From: Halorubrum salinarum
GTDB lineage: Archaea; Halobacteriota; Halobacteria; Halobacteriales; Haloferacaceae
NCBI RefSeq assembly: GCF_013267195.1
Contig: NZ_CP053941.1
Location: 62,001-126,000, forward strand
DNA: 64,000 nucleotides
Reading direction: 5' to 3'
A model generated the notes under the pieces. It searched no databases. It saw only the letters and a list, made by a program, of their open reading frames with translations, and was not told the origin of the DNA. Position 1 is the stretch's first letter, and each line of letters starts with the position of its first letter. The position numbers and the translations under genes are program-made. This document shows, piece by piece, positions 8,629 to 17,528 of this stretch.

Positions 8629-8640
8629 TGGTCGACCAGT
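8627..8640. promoter_or_regulatory. Perfect 14-bp palindrome at the start of the DUF5787-like gene
   Basis: ACTGGTCGACCAGT reads identically on both strands. It overlaps the GTG start codon (8626-8628) and the probable transcription start, so it is a candidate repressor site. Chance occurrence cannot be excluded. Confidence 0.4.
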
Positions 8641-8680
8641 CGAGCGGGGCGGACAAAAGCGAACCGCCCGGGGCGGGCGC

Positions 8681-9127
8681 CTATACGTACTTGCCGTCTT
8701 CCTCGTCTTTCCGCTCGTCGAGGTACTCGTGGGCCTCCTCTAAGATGTCGCGCGGGCCGTCCTGCGTGATCGTGTTGATCGCCTGGTCGTAGTCGCGCCA
8801 CTGGAGGTCGCGGTGTTCCTTCGAGAGCTCCGCGCTCGCCTCGAACGAGCGGGCGATGAAGAGGTGGACCGTCTTGTGGATGGTCTTCCCGTTCGCCTCG
8901 AACACGTAGTCGTACTCCCTGCGGAACCCGTCGATCAGCCGGAAGTCCTCGATTCCGGCCTCCTCGCCGACTTCTCGTATCGCCGTCTGCTGGAGCTCCT
9001 CGTCCCCCTCGACCCCGCCTTTGGGGAACTCCCAGTCCCCCGGTCGGCTCTTCAGGAGCAGGTACTCCCGTTCGCCGCGGGTATCGCGGAAGAGGATGGC
9101 TCCGGCACTGGTCGCTTCGACCGTCAT
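8681..9127 (-). CDS. Nudix hydrolase, Ap4A hydrolase-like
   Basis: 148 residues from ATG at 9127 (MTVEATSAGAILF). It contains a full Nudix box, from GGVEGDEELQ through REVGEEAGI, matching Gx5Ex7REUxEExGU. The early segment GDWEFPKGG and the later DYDQAINTI resemble bis(5'-nucleosyl)-tetraphosphatase (asymmetrical), which cleaves dinucleoside polyphosphates. An in-frame upstream ATG at 9148 is less likely. It lies alone between a convergent-free gap and the DUF5787-like gene on the same strand. Confidence 0.85.
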   Translation of the reverse strand: MTVEATSAGAILFRDTRGEREYLLLKSRPGDWEFPKGGVEGDEELQQTAIREVGEEAGIEDFRLIDGFRREYDYVFEANGKTIHKTVHLFIARSFEASAELSKEHRDLQWRDYDQAINTITQDGPRDILEEAHEYLDERKDEEDGKYV

Positions 9128-9292
9128 TGGCCGCAGGTAAGCGATCACCCCTAAAGAGCGTGTCGGACTTCCGAACGGTCGTGTCAGTGCGGGCTGAAAG
9201 ACGAGACGGCGAGGTTCCGAGCATCGCCGGACGGTCGAAACGGCGCCACACCGCTCTCGGTACCGGTCAATAGCACTCCGTCGGTCTCATAG

Positions 9293-9304
9293 TTTGTTTT
9301 ATGA
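9293..9304 (+). promoter_or_regulatory. AT-rich promoter of the 9329 gene
   Basis: TTTGTTTTATGA stands out in a very GC-rich background and lies 25-36 bases before the ATG at 9329, fitting a leaderless start. Confidence 0.55.
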
Positions 9305-9328
9305 TTGCGTCGCACGTGACCCGGAATA

Positions 9329-9667
9329 ATGGGCGCGACCGCTGAGGTTCGGCGGCGGTGTCGGCTCGCGACGGAACCGCACCGCGACAGGGGCGTGACG
9401 CTCCACGGCGTCGACGGCCGGACGTATCACGCCATCGACGCGACCGAGGACGCCCGCGATCGCTTGGCTGACCTACGCCTCGGGGACGCGGTCGAAGTCG
9501 TCCTCGAATCCGTCCGCTGTCGGGGCGACGGCTGGCGGATCATCCGCTTACGCGAGGTCGACCGAGGGAACGCTCCGGCCGGCCGTCTTCAGGGAACTGG
9601 TCCGACGCAGCGCCGACCGTCCGGCGAGCGGGACGACTCCGCGGACCGGCTAAACGCGAAGCCGTAA
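9329..9667 (+). CDS. Haloarchaeal hypothetical protein with OB-like small domain
   Basis: 112 residues. The middle (GVTLHGVDGRTYHAIDATED to DAVEVVLESVRCRGDGWRI) looks like a small all-beta domain, possibly OB-like, with a hydrophilic arginine-rich tail. No enzymatic motif is seen. It is less acidic than its neighbours at both ends. The strong AT-rich promoter element directly upstream supports it being a real gene. Confidence 0.5.
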   Translation: MGATAEVRRRCRLATEPHRDRGVTLHGVDGRTYHAIDATEDARDRLADLRLGDAVEVVLESVRCRGDGWRIIRLREVDRGNAPAGRLQGTGPTQRRPSGERDDSADRLNAKP

Positions 9668-9828
9668 CTCGGGGTTCGAGCCGAACGCCGCCGCGGCGCG
9701 CGGCGGTGCGGATACCGCGGGCTACGCTCGGCTCCAGCGACCGTCGCGGCCGGGGCGAATTCGGGGCCGGAATCGCGGGTAGATGCGTTTTTACCGCTCG
9801 GGCGGCCATTGGCGGACGACCCCCAGCC

Positions 9829-10161
9829 ATGACCTTCGTCACGAAACTCGACTTCGCGTCCGGCGACCGCGACGTGCTCGTCGAGACCGTCCAGGAGCTC
9901 AAGGAGACGCTCGAACGCAAGGGCGCCGAGTGTAAGGGCCCGCACGCGAGCCCCTCGGAGCGCGTCACCGTCCCGCTGTACAAGGACCTCGCGCCCGGCG
10001 ACGAGTTCTCGCCGTGGCGCTACGACGTGTACCGCCGCTCGATGGAGATCCACGGCGCCGACGACATCGCGCGCGACGTGGTCGGCCGCGACTTCCCCGA
10101 CTCGATCCACGTCGAGGTCGAGGTCGACCAGAAGAAGCCGCTCGGGCACCGACGCGACTGA
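9829..10161 (+). CDS. uS10-like ribosomal family protein
   Basis: 110 residues from ATG at 9829. Features of the uS10/mL48 fold are present: the leading strand FVTKLDFASGD, a helix with ETVQELKETLERKG, the loop TVPLYKDLAPGD, and a final strand IHVEVEVDQ. It is not the standard archaeal rpsJ of the EF-1alpha operon, whose sequence and context differ; haloarchaea carry additional divergent S10-like proteins of unknown role. An upstream GTTTTTACC lies about 40 bases before the ATG. Longer in-frame starts upstream are unlikely because they would run through this element. Confidence 0.7.
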   Translation: MTFVTKLDFASGDRDVLVETVQELKETLERKGAECKGPHASPSERVTVPLYKDLAPGDEFSPWRYDVYRRSMEIHGADDIARDVVGRDFPDSIHVEVEVDQKKPLGHRRD

Positions 10162-10247
10162 GCCGGTCCCCCGTCCCGACCGGCCGGGCGACGCGGTCAC
10201 GGCTGCTTTTTCGGCGCGACGACACTCCCCAGCGAGCCGCCGATCCG

Positions 10248-11726
10248 TCAGCCGAGCGTCCGCAGGTTCTCCGTCGCGACGCGGTCCGGGAGCCGCTCCA
10301 GCGCCGCGTCGCACCACGCGTCGTGACCGAGCGTGAGCGTCGTCTCCGGATTGGCGTCCGCGAGCGCGGCCACGCCCGCCGCGGCCGCGACCTGCGCCGC
10401 GTCGTCGGTCCGCTCGGGCACCTCGGCGGTGAGGGGGTACGTCTCCGAGAGCGCGGGCGGGTAGGGGCCGAACGGCGGCTTCACGCGCCACACGGCGTCG
10501 TAGGCGTGGTCGGAGGGCGCCTTCGACTCGGTGAGCAACAGGTCGTCCGGCGCCGCCAGCCGGCCGAGGCGGTCCCGGTGCCGCCGCACTTCGGGCCGGC
10601 GAGCCGCCTCGTGGGAGGTGTAGAAGAACGCGTCCTTCGAGCCGGGGTCGGTGCGCTCTAGCTCCTCGGCGTGGTCGAGCAGCGCGCGGTAGCCGTCGAG
10701 CATCGCGGGGTGGCCGCGAGCGCGTCGGTCGACCAAGTCGAGCAGGTTCCCGGACCGGATCGCCTCCTTCACGCGGCGCAGCTCCTCGAAGGTGACGTGG
10801 AGGTTGTGCTCGGCCAGCAGCCGCTCCGTCTCGCCGTCGCCGAAGCCGCGGAGGTCGGCCGGGGCGTGGTCCGCGCAGACGGGACACGAGCAGGGGAAGT
10901 AGTCGAGATCCTCCAGGTGTTCCGTCCCCGACACCGTGAGGTAGCGGCCGTCGCGGGCCATCAGCGCGTAGGCGGCCGAGTCGAACAGGTCGCAGCCGGC
11001 CGCGACCGCGAGGGCTAACATCATGGGGTGGCCGGCGCCGAACAGGTGGACCGGGACGCCCGGGCCGAGCCCGCGCTTCGCCGCGCGGACCGCCTCCACC
11101 ACCTCGGCGTAGCGGTAGGAGTTGAGCAGCGGGACCATCGCGCCGACCGGGAACACGTCGAGGTCGGTCGCGGCCGCGTGCCGGCCGGCCTCCTCGCGGA
11201 GGTCGGCGTACGTCGCGCCCTGGACCGGGGCGTTGACGAGCATCTCGCCGGTGTCGGCGTCCTCCGCGTCCGCGAGCGCCTGCTTCGTGGTCGCCAGCTC
11301 CCGCTCCGCCCGCTCGCGGTCCGCGTCGGGCGGCGTCGGCACGTCGACGGGGGTCGCCACGTCGCTGCCGATCCGCCGCTGGAACTCGATGATCTCCGCG
11401 GTCGTCACGTCGATGTCGCCGTACTCGGCCAGCTGGAAGGAGCCGGAGTCGGTCATGATCGCGCCGTCGAACCCGAGGAACTCGTGGAGCCCCTCGTCGA
11501 CCACGCGGTCGCGGATGCGGTCCGTGCTGCGGATGATGTAGGAGTTCGTGATCAGCATCTCCGCGCCGAACTCCTCGCGGAGCCGCTCGGGCTCGATCGT
11601 GAGCACGTTGGGGTTGACCACGGGCAGAAGCGCCGGCGTCTCGACCGTGACGCCGGCGCGCGGGACCTCCAGCCGCCCGATCCGCCCGGCGGCGTCGTGG
11701 TCCCGGATCTCGAAGTGATCGCGCAT
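10248..11726 (-). CDS. tgtA: Archaeosine tRNA-guanine transglycosylase (catalytic part)
   Basis: 492 residues. It exchanges guanine-15 of tRNA for preQ0, the first step of archaeosine formation. The TIM-barrel core shows [10 protein letters not shown], the nucleophile region [10 protein letters not shown] near residue 90, and [11 protein letters not shown] zinc site, [11 protein letters not shown] near residue 277, is present. The protein ends without an obvious PUA domain, in line with haloarchaeal TgtA, where the PUA part is on the separate TgtA2/ArcS protein. The gene follows the Nif3-like gene on the same strand with an 80-base gap. Confidence 0.92.
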   Translation of the reverse strand: MRDHFEIRDHDAAGRIGRLEVPRAGVTVETPALLPVVNPNVLTIEPERLREEFGAEMLITNSYIIRSTDRIRDRVVDEGLHEFLGFDGAIMTDSGSFQLAEYGDIDVTTAEIIEFQRRIGSDVATPVDVPTPPDADRERAERELATTKQALADAEDADTGEMLVNAPVQGATYADLREEAGRHAAATDLDVFPVGAMVPLLNSYRYAEVVEAVRAAKRGLGPGVPVHLFGAGHPMMLALAVAAGCDLFDSAAYALMARDGRYLTVSGTEHLEDLDYFPCSCPVCADHAPADLRGFGDGETERLLAEHNLHVTFEELRRVKEAIRSGNLLDLVDRRARGHPAMLDGYRALLDHAEELERTDPGSKDAFFYTSHEAARRPEVRRHRDRLGRLAAPDDLLLTESKAPSDHAYDAVWRVKPPFGPYPPALSETYPLTAEVPERTDDAAQVAAAAGVAALADANPETTLTLGHDAWCDAALERLPDRVATENLRTLG

Positions 11727-11806
11727 ACCCCGACTGCGCGGACGCGAGCGGTAAGGGTTGCGTTCGGCGGCGAGCGCGCCGCCGGGAGCGCGGTCGCGCC
11801 CCCCAG

Positions 11807-12583
11807 TTACAGCCCGGTCGGGTGCGAGAGGTACGTCGTCTCGACGCCCCAGTCGTCGGTCAGCGACTGGAGCGCGCGGACGCCGAACGTCTCCGTGGCG
11901 TAGTGGCCGGCGAGGAACACCGTGACCCCCGCCTCCCGCGCGTCGTGGTAGGCCTGCTGTTTCCCCTCGCCGGTGATCAGCGCGTCGGCGCCGGCGGCGA
12001 CCGCCTCGTCGAGCCAGTCGACCCCGGACCCGGTGACGACCGCGACCCGCTCGATCTCGTCGGGACCGAAGTCGAGCACCCGCGTCGGGGACGGCTCGCC
12101 GTCCGGCTGCCCCTCGAAGCCGTCGAGCGTCTCCCGGATCGCCGCCGCCGACCGCGGTTCCGCCGCTTCGCCGATCGTCCCGATCGTCACCGGCCCCATC
12201 TCGCCGAACGGGTCGCGGTCCGCGAGCCCGACCGCGTCCGCGACGCCCGCGGCGTTGCCCAGTTCCTGATGGCCGTCGAGCGGGAGGTGCGAGACGTACA
12301 GCGCGATATCGTGCTCGATCAGGGCCGCGATCCGGTCGTGGACCCGTCCGGTGACGCGCTCGATGCCGCCCCACGAGAGCCCGTGGTGGACGACGAGGGC
12401 GTCGGCATCCGCGTCGGCGGCGGCCTCGATCGTCGCCCGCGCGGCGTCGACCGCGAACGCGACGCGCTCGATCTCGGCGTCGTCCGGGCCTACCTGGAGC
12501 CCGTTCGCGCTCGCGTCGACGTCGGCGTACGCGGCCGTGTCGAGTTCGTCGTCGAGTCGGTCGACGTACTCGGAGAGCTTCAT
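11807..12583 (-). CDS. Nif3-like dinuclear metal centre protein
   Basis: 258 residues from [10 protein letters not shown]. Family hallmarks are visible: [20 protein letters not shown] (metal ligands), [16 protein letters not shown], and near the C-terminus [18 protein letters not shown] with [10 protein letters not shown]. Nif3/DUF34 proteins form hexameric rings with a dinuclear metal site; the bacterial relative is linked to GTP cyclohydrolase I type 2, but the true substrate is unsettled. It sits upstream of tgtA on the same strand. Confidence 0.88.
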   Translation of the reverse strand: MKLSEYVDRLDDELDTAAYADVDASANGLQVGPDDAEIERVAFAVDAARATIEAAADADADALVVHHGLSWGGIERVTGRVHDRIAALIEHDIALYVSHLPLDGHQELGNAAGVADAVGLADRDPFGEMGPVTIGTIGEAAEPRSAAAIRETLDGFEGQPDGEPSPTRVLDFGPDEIERVAVVTGSGVDWLDEAVAAGADALITGEGKQQAYHDAREAGVTVFLAGHYATETFGVRALQSLTDDWGVETTYLSHPTGL

Positions 12584-12683
12584 ACCGACCCGTGGACCGG
12601 CCGGGGAATAAAGCGCGGCGGTCCGCGGGCACCGGCCCGGTCGGGATCGTGAGCGGTCGGTGACGCAGCGGCCGAGACGAGAA

Positions 12684-14024
12684 TCAGTCGTCGAGTTCCT
12701 CTGCGACGGAGTCCGGAATCGCGTCCGGGCCTCCGGCCCCGGCCTCGGTGAGGTCCGCCTCGTCCGGGGCCTCCGCCTGCGCGGTGAACTCGGGGTCGAA
12801 CAACTGGAGGGCGGTCCGGATCGTCTCCCAGTCGTCCTCGCCGGCGGCGTCCCGGAGCGACCGGGTGGGGGCGGCGAGCAGCTGGCCGACGAGCGCGTCC
12901 GCCAGGTCCTCGACCGTCTCGCGCTGCTCGTCGCTCAGGTCGCCCTGCGCCTCCAGCTTCGACATCGCGCGGTCGAGCTCGCGCGCCTTCACCTGGTCCG
13001 CGCCGGCGTACATCGCCGAGATGGCGTCGTCGGCGCGCTTGCGCTTGTACGCCTCCAGGATGCGGTCGAGCTCGTCGTCGATGATCGACTCGACCTTCCG
13101 GGCCTCCTCGGCGCGGCTCTCCCGGGTCCGCCGGGTGACGTCCTCGAGGTCGTCGATGTCGTAGACGGTGACGCCCTCGCGGGCGCCGGCCGCGGGGTCG
13201 ACGTCGCGGGGCTGCGCGATGTCGATACAGACGACGCGACCGGCGCCGTCGACGTAGGAGGGGTGGACGACGAGGTCGGGGCTCCCGGTCGCGGTGACGA
13301 CGAGGTCGGCCTCGGGGATCACCGCGGGGAGGTCGGCGAGCGACACCGCCTCCGCCGGGGTGTCGACCTCCTCGACGACGAACTCCGCGTGGGGCACGGT
13401 GCGGTTCGCGACGACGATCTCGGAGACGGCGGTGTCGTCGAGGGTCCGGGCCGCGAGCGTCCCCATCTCGCCGGCGCCGACGACGACGGCCGTCCCGTCG
13501 GTGAGGTCGATCTCGCCCGCCGCCAGCCGGACGGCCGCGGAGCCGAGCGAGACGACGCCCTCGTTGATCTCGGTCTCCGTCCGCGCGCGCTCGCCGACGT
13601 GGAGCGCCTTCGTCACGGCGTCTTTGAGTACCGGCCCGATGCCGCCCGCCGACTTCGACTCCTCGTAGGCCTCGCGCAGCTGGCCGATGATCTGGTCTTC
13701 GCCGAGCACGAGCGACTCCAGCCCGGAGGCGACGCGCATCAGGTGTTCCAGGCTCTCCTCGTGGTCGAGGCGGCGGACCGCCCCGGCGCGCACGTCGGGC
13801 GCGAACGTCGACAGCGCCGTCGCCCCGTCGACGGTCCGGTCGGTGACGACGTACGCCTCCGAGCGGTTACACGTCTGCACCGCGAACGCCTCTTCGACTC
13901 CCTCGCGTGCGAGCAGGTCCGAGACGGTCGCGCGGACGCCGTCGCCGCCGGCGGCCTCGATCTCGTCGACGGTCGCGTCGGCGTGGGCGACGCTCACACC
14001 GGCGATCGCACCCGTCTCTCTCAT
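12684..14024 (-). CDS. hemA: Glutamyl-tRNA reductase
   Basis: 446 residues from ATG at 14024 (MRETGAIAGVSV). It makes glutamate-1-semialdehyde, the first committed tetrapyrrole precursor. The catalytic cysteine motif AVQTCNRSEAY is near residue 55; the NADPH domain has VVVGAGEMGTLAARTL and the helical dimerisation domain follows, ending in an acidic tail. Its start overlaps the stop of the sirC-like gene by four bases, making it the last gene of an ahbAB-sirC-hemA operon. Confidence 0.95.
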   Translation of the reverse strand: MRETGAIAGVSVAHADATVDEIEAAGGDGVRATVSDLLAREGVEEAFAVQTCNRSEAYVVTDRTVDGATALSTFAPDVRAGAVRRLDHEESLEHLMRVASGLESLVLGEDQIIGQLREAYEESKSAGGIGPVLKDAVTKALHVGERARTETEINEGVVSLGSAAVRLAAGEIDLTDGTAVVVGAGEMGTLAARTLDDTAVSEIVVANRTVPHAEFVVEEVDTPAEAVSLADLPAVIPEADLVVTATGSPDLVVHPSYVDGAGRVVCIDIAQPRDVDPAAGAREGVTVYDIDDLEDVTRRTRESRAEEARKVESIIDDELDRILEAYKRKRADDAISAMYAGADQVKARELDRAMSKLEAQGDLSDEQRETVEDLADALVGQLLAAPTRSLRDAAGEDDWETIRTALQLFDPEFTAQAEAPDEADLTEAGAGGPDAIPDSVAEELDD

Positions 14025-14719
14025 CGGTCGAGTACCTCCTCGATCACGGTGTCGGCCTCTTGCCGTCCGTTGGATCTCCCCTTTTGTAAACCCTTCCAAA
14101 CCCCCCGGGATCTGACAACGCGCCGGACCGCTTCCCGGCGTTTCGCGGGCGGGACGCCCGCCGCTTTCAGCTCCTCGCGGATCTCGCCCGAGAGGGCCGC
14201 CATCGCGCCCGCCCCCTCGATCTCGGCCTCGATCCGCTCGCGCAGCGCCTTCGCGAGCGCGGGGCTCGTGCCCCCCGTCGAGAGCGCCACGGTGACGGGG
14301 TCGTCCTCCACCGTCGCGGGGACGACGACGCTCCCGGGGTCGCGGCCGCCCGACACGTCCGTCCGGTTGACGAGGATCCCGCGGTCCAGCGCGGCCGACT
14401 CGACGGCGGCGTTGACCGCGGCGTCGTCGGTCGCGGCGACCGCGAGCGCCGGGTCGAGGCGGTCGATCCAGTCGGGCACCGCCTCCGGGTCGGGGGCGGC
14501 GCGTATCAGTTCGACGGACGGCCCGTCCGGGCGCTCGGCCGTCTCGTGCTCGGCCGCCTCGTGCTCGTCGGCAAGCGACAGCAGCCGCTCGTCGAACTCG
14601 GGGCTGACGACGACGATCCGGGCCGCCTCGTCGAATCCCCGCGCCTTGCGCGCGCCGACGGCGCCGCCGCCGAAGACGGCGACCGTCTCGCCCGCGAGGT
14701 CGTGGTACAGCGGGGTCAC
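14021..14719 (-). CDS. Precorrin-2 dehydrogenase, SirC/CysG N-terminal type
   Basis: 232 residues from a GTG at 14719. It opens with the dinucleotide-binding VAVFGGGAVGARKARGF, then RIVVVSPEFDERL, LAVAATDDAAVNAAV and ILVNRTDVSGG, all typical of siroheme synthase N-terminal domains. It should oxidise precorrin-2 to sirohydrochlorin with NAD. The STGGTSPALAKALRERIE segment follows as in the family. The GTG overlaps the upstream TGA of ahbAB (GTGA) and its own stop overlaps the hemA ATG, so all three genes are translationally coupled. Confidence 0.88.
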   Translation of the reverse strand: MTPLYHDLAGETVAVFGGGAVGARKARGFDEAARIVVVSPEFDERLLSLADEHEAAEHETAERPDGPSVELIRAAPDPEAVPDWIDRLDPALAVAATDDAAVNAAVESAALDRGILVNRTDVSGGRDPGSVVVPATVEDDPVTVALSTGGTSPALAKALRERIEAEIEGAGAMAALSGEIREELKAAGVPPAKRREAVRRVVRSRGVWKGLQKGRSNGRQEADTVIEEVLDR

Positions 14720-15801
14720 GCCGTGTTGCTGTCCGCCCGGTCCGCGATGCGGATGCCGGTCTTCTTCAGGATGCGCGTCGAGAACAGCGTGTCCCAGTCG
14801 TCGGCGCCCACGTCCCAGTGCTCGTCCATGAGCTCCCTGACCTCCGCGATCCGGCGCTCGCTTTCCGCCTCCGTGCGGCCGTGCGTCATCGCAAAGAAGT
14901 TGTACTCCCAAACGCCGGCGTGGCGCGGGCGCTCGTAGCAGTGCGTGACGAAGTCCAGCGACGCGACCGCGGGCCCGACCTCGTCTAAGACCTCTTCGGG
15001 CACGTTCCAGACCGTCATCCCGTTCTCCGTGTAGCCGAGCGCGTAGTGGTTCGGGATGACGCCGACGCGGCGCACCTTCCCCTCCCGCTCGAACCGTTTG
15101 ATCGTCTCGACCACCCAGTCGACGTCGGCCCCGATCGCCGCCGCCACGTCGGCGTACGGCGTCTCCGTGATCGGGAGGCCGCCCTGGATCTCGACCACGA
15201 GGTCGCGCTCGTCGGGCGTGAGCGTCCCGCGGTCGCTCGGCGCGACCTCGGGACCCAGATGCGAGAGGTCCACGTCGCCGTCGGGCACCGGCCCGTCGAC
15301 GAGGAACTTCGCGCCGACGTGGAACTCCCGGAGCTTCGGGAGGTTGTACGTTTCCTGGCCCGTCGCGGCCTCGATCTCCGCGAGCACCTCCTCGACGCGG
15401 TCGTGGCCGTCCTTGTCCGGGTCGGGGTGGTCGGCGACGCTCACCACGAACCACATGTTGAGGTGGGGGTGCTCCCGCTCGTAGTTGTGCGCGACCGCGG
15501 TGAACTCGTTCACCGTCTCCGCGATCTCGTCGTAGCGGTCCTCCGGCGCGTGCATGGCGACGAGCGACGCCGCCCCGCCGATCTCCTCGGCATTGACGAG
15601 CGCGCCGAACCGCGAGAGGATTCCCTCCTCGTCGAGTTCGCGGACGCGCTCGCAGAGCGCCGGCCCCGTGACCTCGACGCCGCGCTCCCCGAGCGCGGCT
15701 GCCGCCGCGTCGAAGGGCCGCTCCGCGACCGGGAAGCCGCCCTGGAACGCGTTGATGATCGCGCGGTCGAGCGCCGTCAGATCCGCGTCGACCTCCTGCA
15801 T
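14716..15801 (-). CDS. ahbAB: Fused siroheme decarboxylase, AhbA-AhbB type
   Basis: 361 residues, about twice the size of a single AhbA or AhbB. Two Lrp/AsnC-like halves are seen, each with a winged-helix segment and an AsnC-type alpha-beta domain. Both carry the same motif: FQGGFPVAERPF near residue 20 and IQGGLPITETPY near residue 195. AhbA and AhbB decarboxylate siroheme to didecarboxysiroheme in the alternative haem pathway; the direct linkage to sirC and hemA strongly supports this over an AsnC regulator. Most archaea encode the two as separate subunits. First gene of the operon. Confidence 0.88.
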   Translation of the reverse strand: MQEVDADLTALDRAIINAFQGGFPVAERPFDAAAAALGERGVEVTGPALCERVRELDEEGILSRFGALVNAEEIGGAASLVAMHAPEDRYDEIAETVNEFTAVAHNYEREHPHLNMWFVVSVADHPDPDKDGHDRVEEVLAEIEAATGQETYNLPKLREFHVGAKFLVDGPVPDGDVDLSHLGPEVAPSDRGTLTPDERDLVVEIQGGLPITETPYADVAAAIGADVDWVVETIKRFEREGKVRRVGVIPNHYALGYTENGMTVWNVPEEVLDEVGPAVASLDFVTHCYERPRHAGVWEYNFFAMTHGRTEAESERRIAEVRELMDEHWDVGADDWDTLFSTRILKKTGIRIADRADSNTA

Positions 15802-15857
15802 GGACCGATCTCGGACCCGAGCGAGAATAAGCGATTCGACCCGTCGCCGCGACGGGT

Positions 15858-16325
15858 CTACCCGTCGAGGTCGCGGGCGATGTCCGCGAGCGACGACCGC
15901 GGCCCCCGGTTCGCGTCGTACAGGGTCCGCTCGCCCGGGATACGCAGCCCGTACAGCTCGCCGGGCACCACCACGTCGAGGACGACGCTGTCCCCGGGCT
16001 CCCGACCGTTCGCGTCGAGCCACTCGACCAAGCGGTTCGTCCCCTCGCCGGCCTCGCGCGCGAGCCGTCGGTTGTCGTACGCGCCGCGGAGCAGCCGCCC
16101 GTTCGAGTCGGCCGCGACCCGCGCGTGGTACTCCTCGCGGTCGATCGCGACGCGGATCACGTCCCCCGCGCTCACGCCGAGCGCGTCGCAGGCGCCGGAC
16201 TCGACGCGCCCGTCGAGCGCGTCGTCGTCCGGGAGCCTGACGCAGGGGCGGCTAGTGCCGCCGCTGCGGGCGAGCGAGACGCGAATCGAGGAAACGTCCT
16301 CGCCGTCGGAGGGAACGCGAGGCAT
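15858..16325 (-). CDS. Conserved haloarchaeal hypothetical protein (DUF7112-like)
   Basis: 155 residues. It contains SLARSGGTSRPCVRLPDD, then a small beta-barrel-like stretch GDVIRVAIDREEYHARV and GRLLRGAYDNRRLA, and a second VVLDVVVPGELYGLRIPG. This resembles a swapped-hairpin or PUA-like scaffold, but no function is known to me. I associate it with the haloarchaeal DUF7112 group, unverified. It lies ten bases downstream of the rps6e stop on the same strand and is probably co-transcribed with it. Confidence 0.65.
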   Translation of the reverse strand: MPRVPSDGEDVSSIRVSLARSGGTSRPCVRLPDDDALDGRVESGACDALGVSAGDVIRVAIDREEYHARVAADSNGRLLRGAYDNRRLAREAGEGTNRLVEWLDANGREPGDSVVLDVVVPGELYGLRIPGERTLYDANRGPRSSLADIARDLDG

Positions 16326-16334
16326 CGGGGCGCC

Positions 16335-16733
16335 TTACTCGTCGGCGTCGTCGTCGCCCTCGCCGAGCGCGGCCGCCACGTCGCCGTCGCCGTCGACGAC
16401 GCTGGCGTTGATCTGCGCGATGTCGTCGTCGATCTCGCGGCCGCGGACGGTGATCCGCTTGCGCTCGCCCTCGCGGGACGGCTCGAAGCCGACGCCGCCC
16501 TCTAAGAGGAGCTCCTTCAGGCGAGTGCCGGAGACGTCCTCGCGCATCGGGCGTCCGGTCTCGTCGGAGCCACCGGTGAGTTCGATGGTGTGTTCGGGGA
16601 GTCCGACCGCGTCGCCGCCGATCTCGTCGCCGAGTTCGCGACCGAGGAATCGGTTGGCGTCCTGTCCGTCGACCTCTCGCTGGAACGTCTCGCCGGTCTC
16701 GGGGTCGGCGACGACGACTTTGAATTCGGCCAT
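16335..16733 (-). CDS. rps6e: 30S ribosomal protein S6e
   Basis: 132 residues from ATG at 16733 (MAEFKVVVADPETG). The conserved eS6 core is clear: FLGRELGDEIGGDAVGL, ELTGGSDETGRPMREDV and RKRITVRGREID, with an acidic haloarchaeal C-terminus. The segment GVGFEPSREGERKR matches the family. A TTTTTATG element (16756-16762) lies about 25 bases upstream, consistent with a leaderless transcript. Confidence 0.95.
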   Translation of the reverse strand: MAEFKVVVADPETGETFQREVDGQDANRFLGRELGDEIGGDAVGLPEHTIELTGGSDETGRPMREDVSGTRLKELLLEGGVGFEPSREGERKRITVRGREIDDDIAQINASVVDGDGDVAAALGEGDDDADE

Positions 16734-16755
16734 GCGCGAACCCAGATGCCCGCGC

Positions 16756-16762
16756 ATAAAAA
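16756..16762 (-). promoter_or_regulatory. TATA-like element of rps6e
   Basis: Reads TTTTTATG on the minus strand, 23-29 bases before the rps6e ATG. Confidence 0.5.
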
Positions 16763-16799
16763 GCACGTCGAAACGTCGGAACCGCGGGCCGCGGCGCGC

Positions 16800-17528
16800 T
16801 CAGGCGTCTGCCCCGTCGACGCGGACGATCTCGCGTTCGCCGTCCCCCCACGCGCCCTCGACGAACGCGGCCTCGACGGCGCGAGCGACGGCGTCGGGGT
16901 CGTCCGGGCCGCCCGCGTCCGCGACGCTCCCGACCGATCCGGGGTCGAACGGCACGTCGAGCGCGCCGTAGACGCGGTCGGTGACTCGCGCGATCGGGTC
17001 GGGGTCCGCCGCCGCGGCGACGAGGACGCCCGCGACGAGCGCCGCGTCGGCGCGCACGCGCTGGGCGAGCCCCGCGATCTTCCCCCCGCTCGCGTCGCCG
17101 GCGCCGTCGGCGACCCGCAGCGAGTGGTCGCCGGGGCAGAACGCGTTCGGCGGCTCTCCGCGGACCACGTCCGCGCCGAGGTCGCGGAGCGCGTCGCGGA
17201 GCGTCTCGGTCGCCGTCTCGTACCGCGCGTCGATCGACCCGCGGCCGGCCCCGGTCGGCACCGCGACGCCGAACGACAGCGTCGATCCCGTGTACGCGAC
17301 CGCGCGGCCGCCCACGTCGCGCTCGACGGCCGGGAATCCCGCCGCCTCGGCCGCCCGCTTCGCCGCCTCGAACCCGGGCTCGCGGGCGTCGCGCCGGCCG
17401 AACGCGACCTGTCGCGGGGGCGCGGTGACGCGGACCGCGGGGACGCCGTCCCCGGCCGACGCGAGCAGGTCGGCCGTCGGCTCCCGGTCCGCGGCCGGCG
17501 TCGCGAACTCCCCTCTGAAGACGCGCAT
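16800..17528 (-). CDS. Biotin/lipoate ligase A/B family protein
   Basis: 242 residues. Features of the LplA fold: RVTAPPRQVAFGRRDA, ERDVGGRAVAYTGSTLSFGV (the substrate-binding GGRAV loop) and GGKIAGLAQR containing the expected lysine. Members attach lipoate, octanoate or biotin to carrier lysines, or transfer between carriers. Several haloarchaeal paralogues exist and the substrate here is not determined. It overlaps nothing and is followed by rps6e on the same strand with a 66-base gap. Confidence 0.8.
   Translation of the reverse strand: MRVFRGEFATPAADREPTADLLASAGDGVPAVRVTAPPRQVAFGRRDAREPGFEAAKRAAEAAGFPAVERDVGGRAVAYTGSTLSFGVAVPTGAGRGSIDARYETATETLRDALRDLGADVVRGEPPNAFCPGDHSLRVADGAGDASGGKIAGLAQRVRADAALVAGVLVAAAADPDPIARVTDRVYGALDVPFDPGSVGSVADAGGPDDPDAVARAVEAAFVEGAWGDGEREIVRVDGADA

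Noticed and set aside
14716-15801. AsnC/Lrp transcription regulators
   Set aside because: Two Lrp-like halves coupled with sirC and hemA match siroheme decarboxylase better than a DNA-binding regulator.
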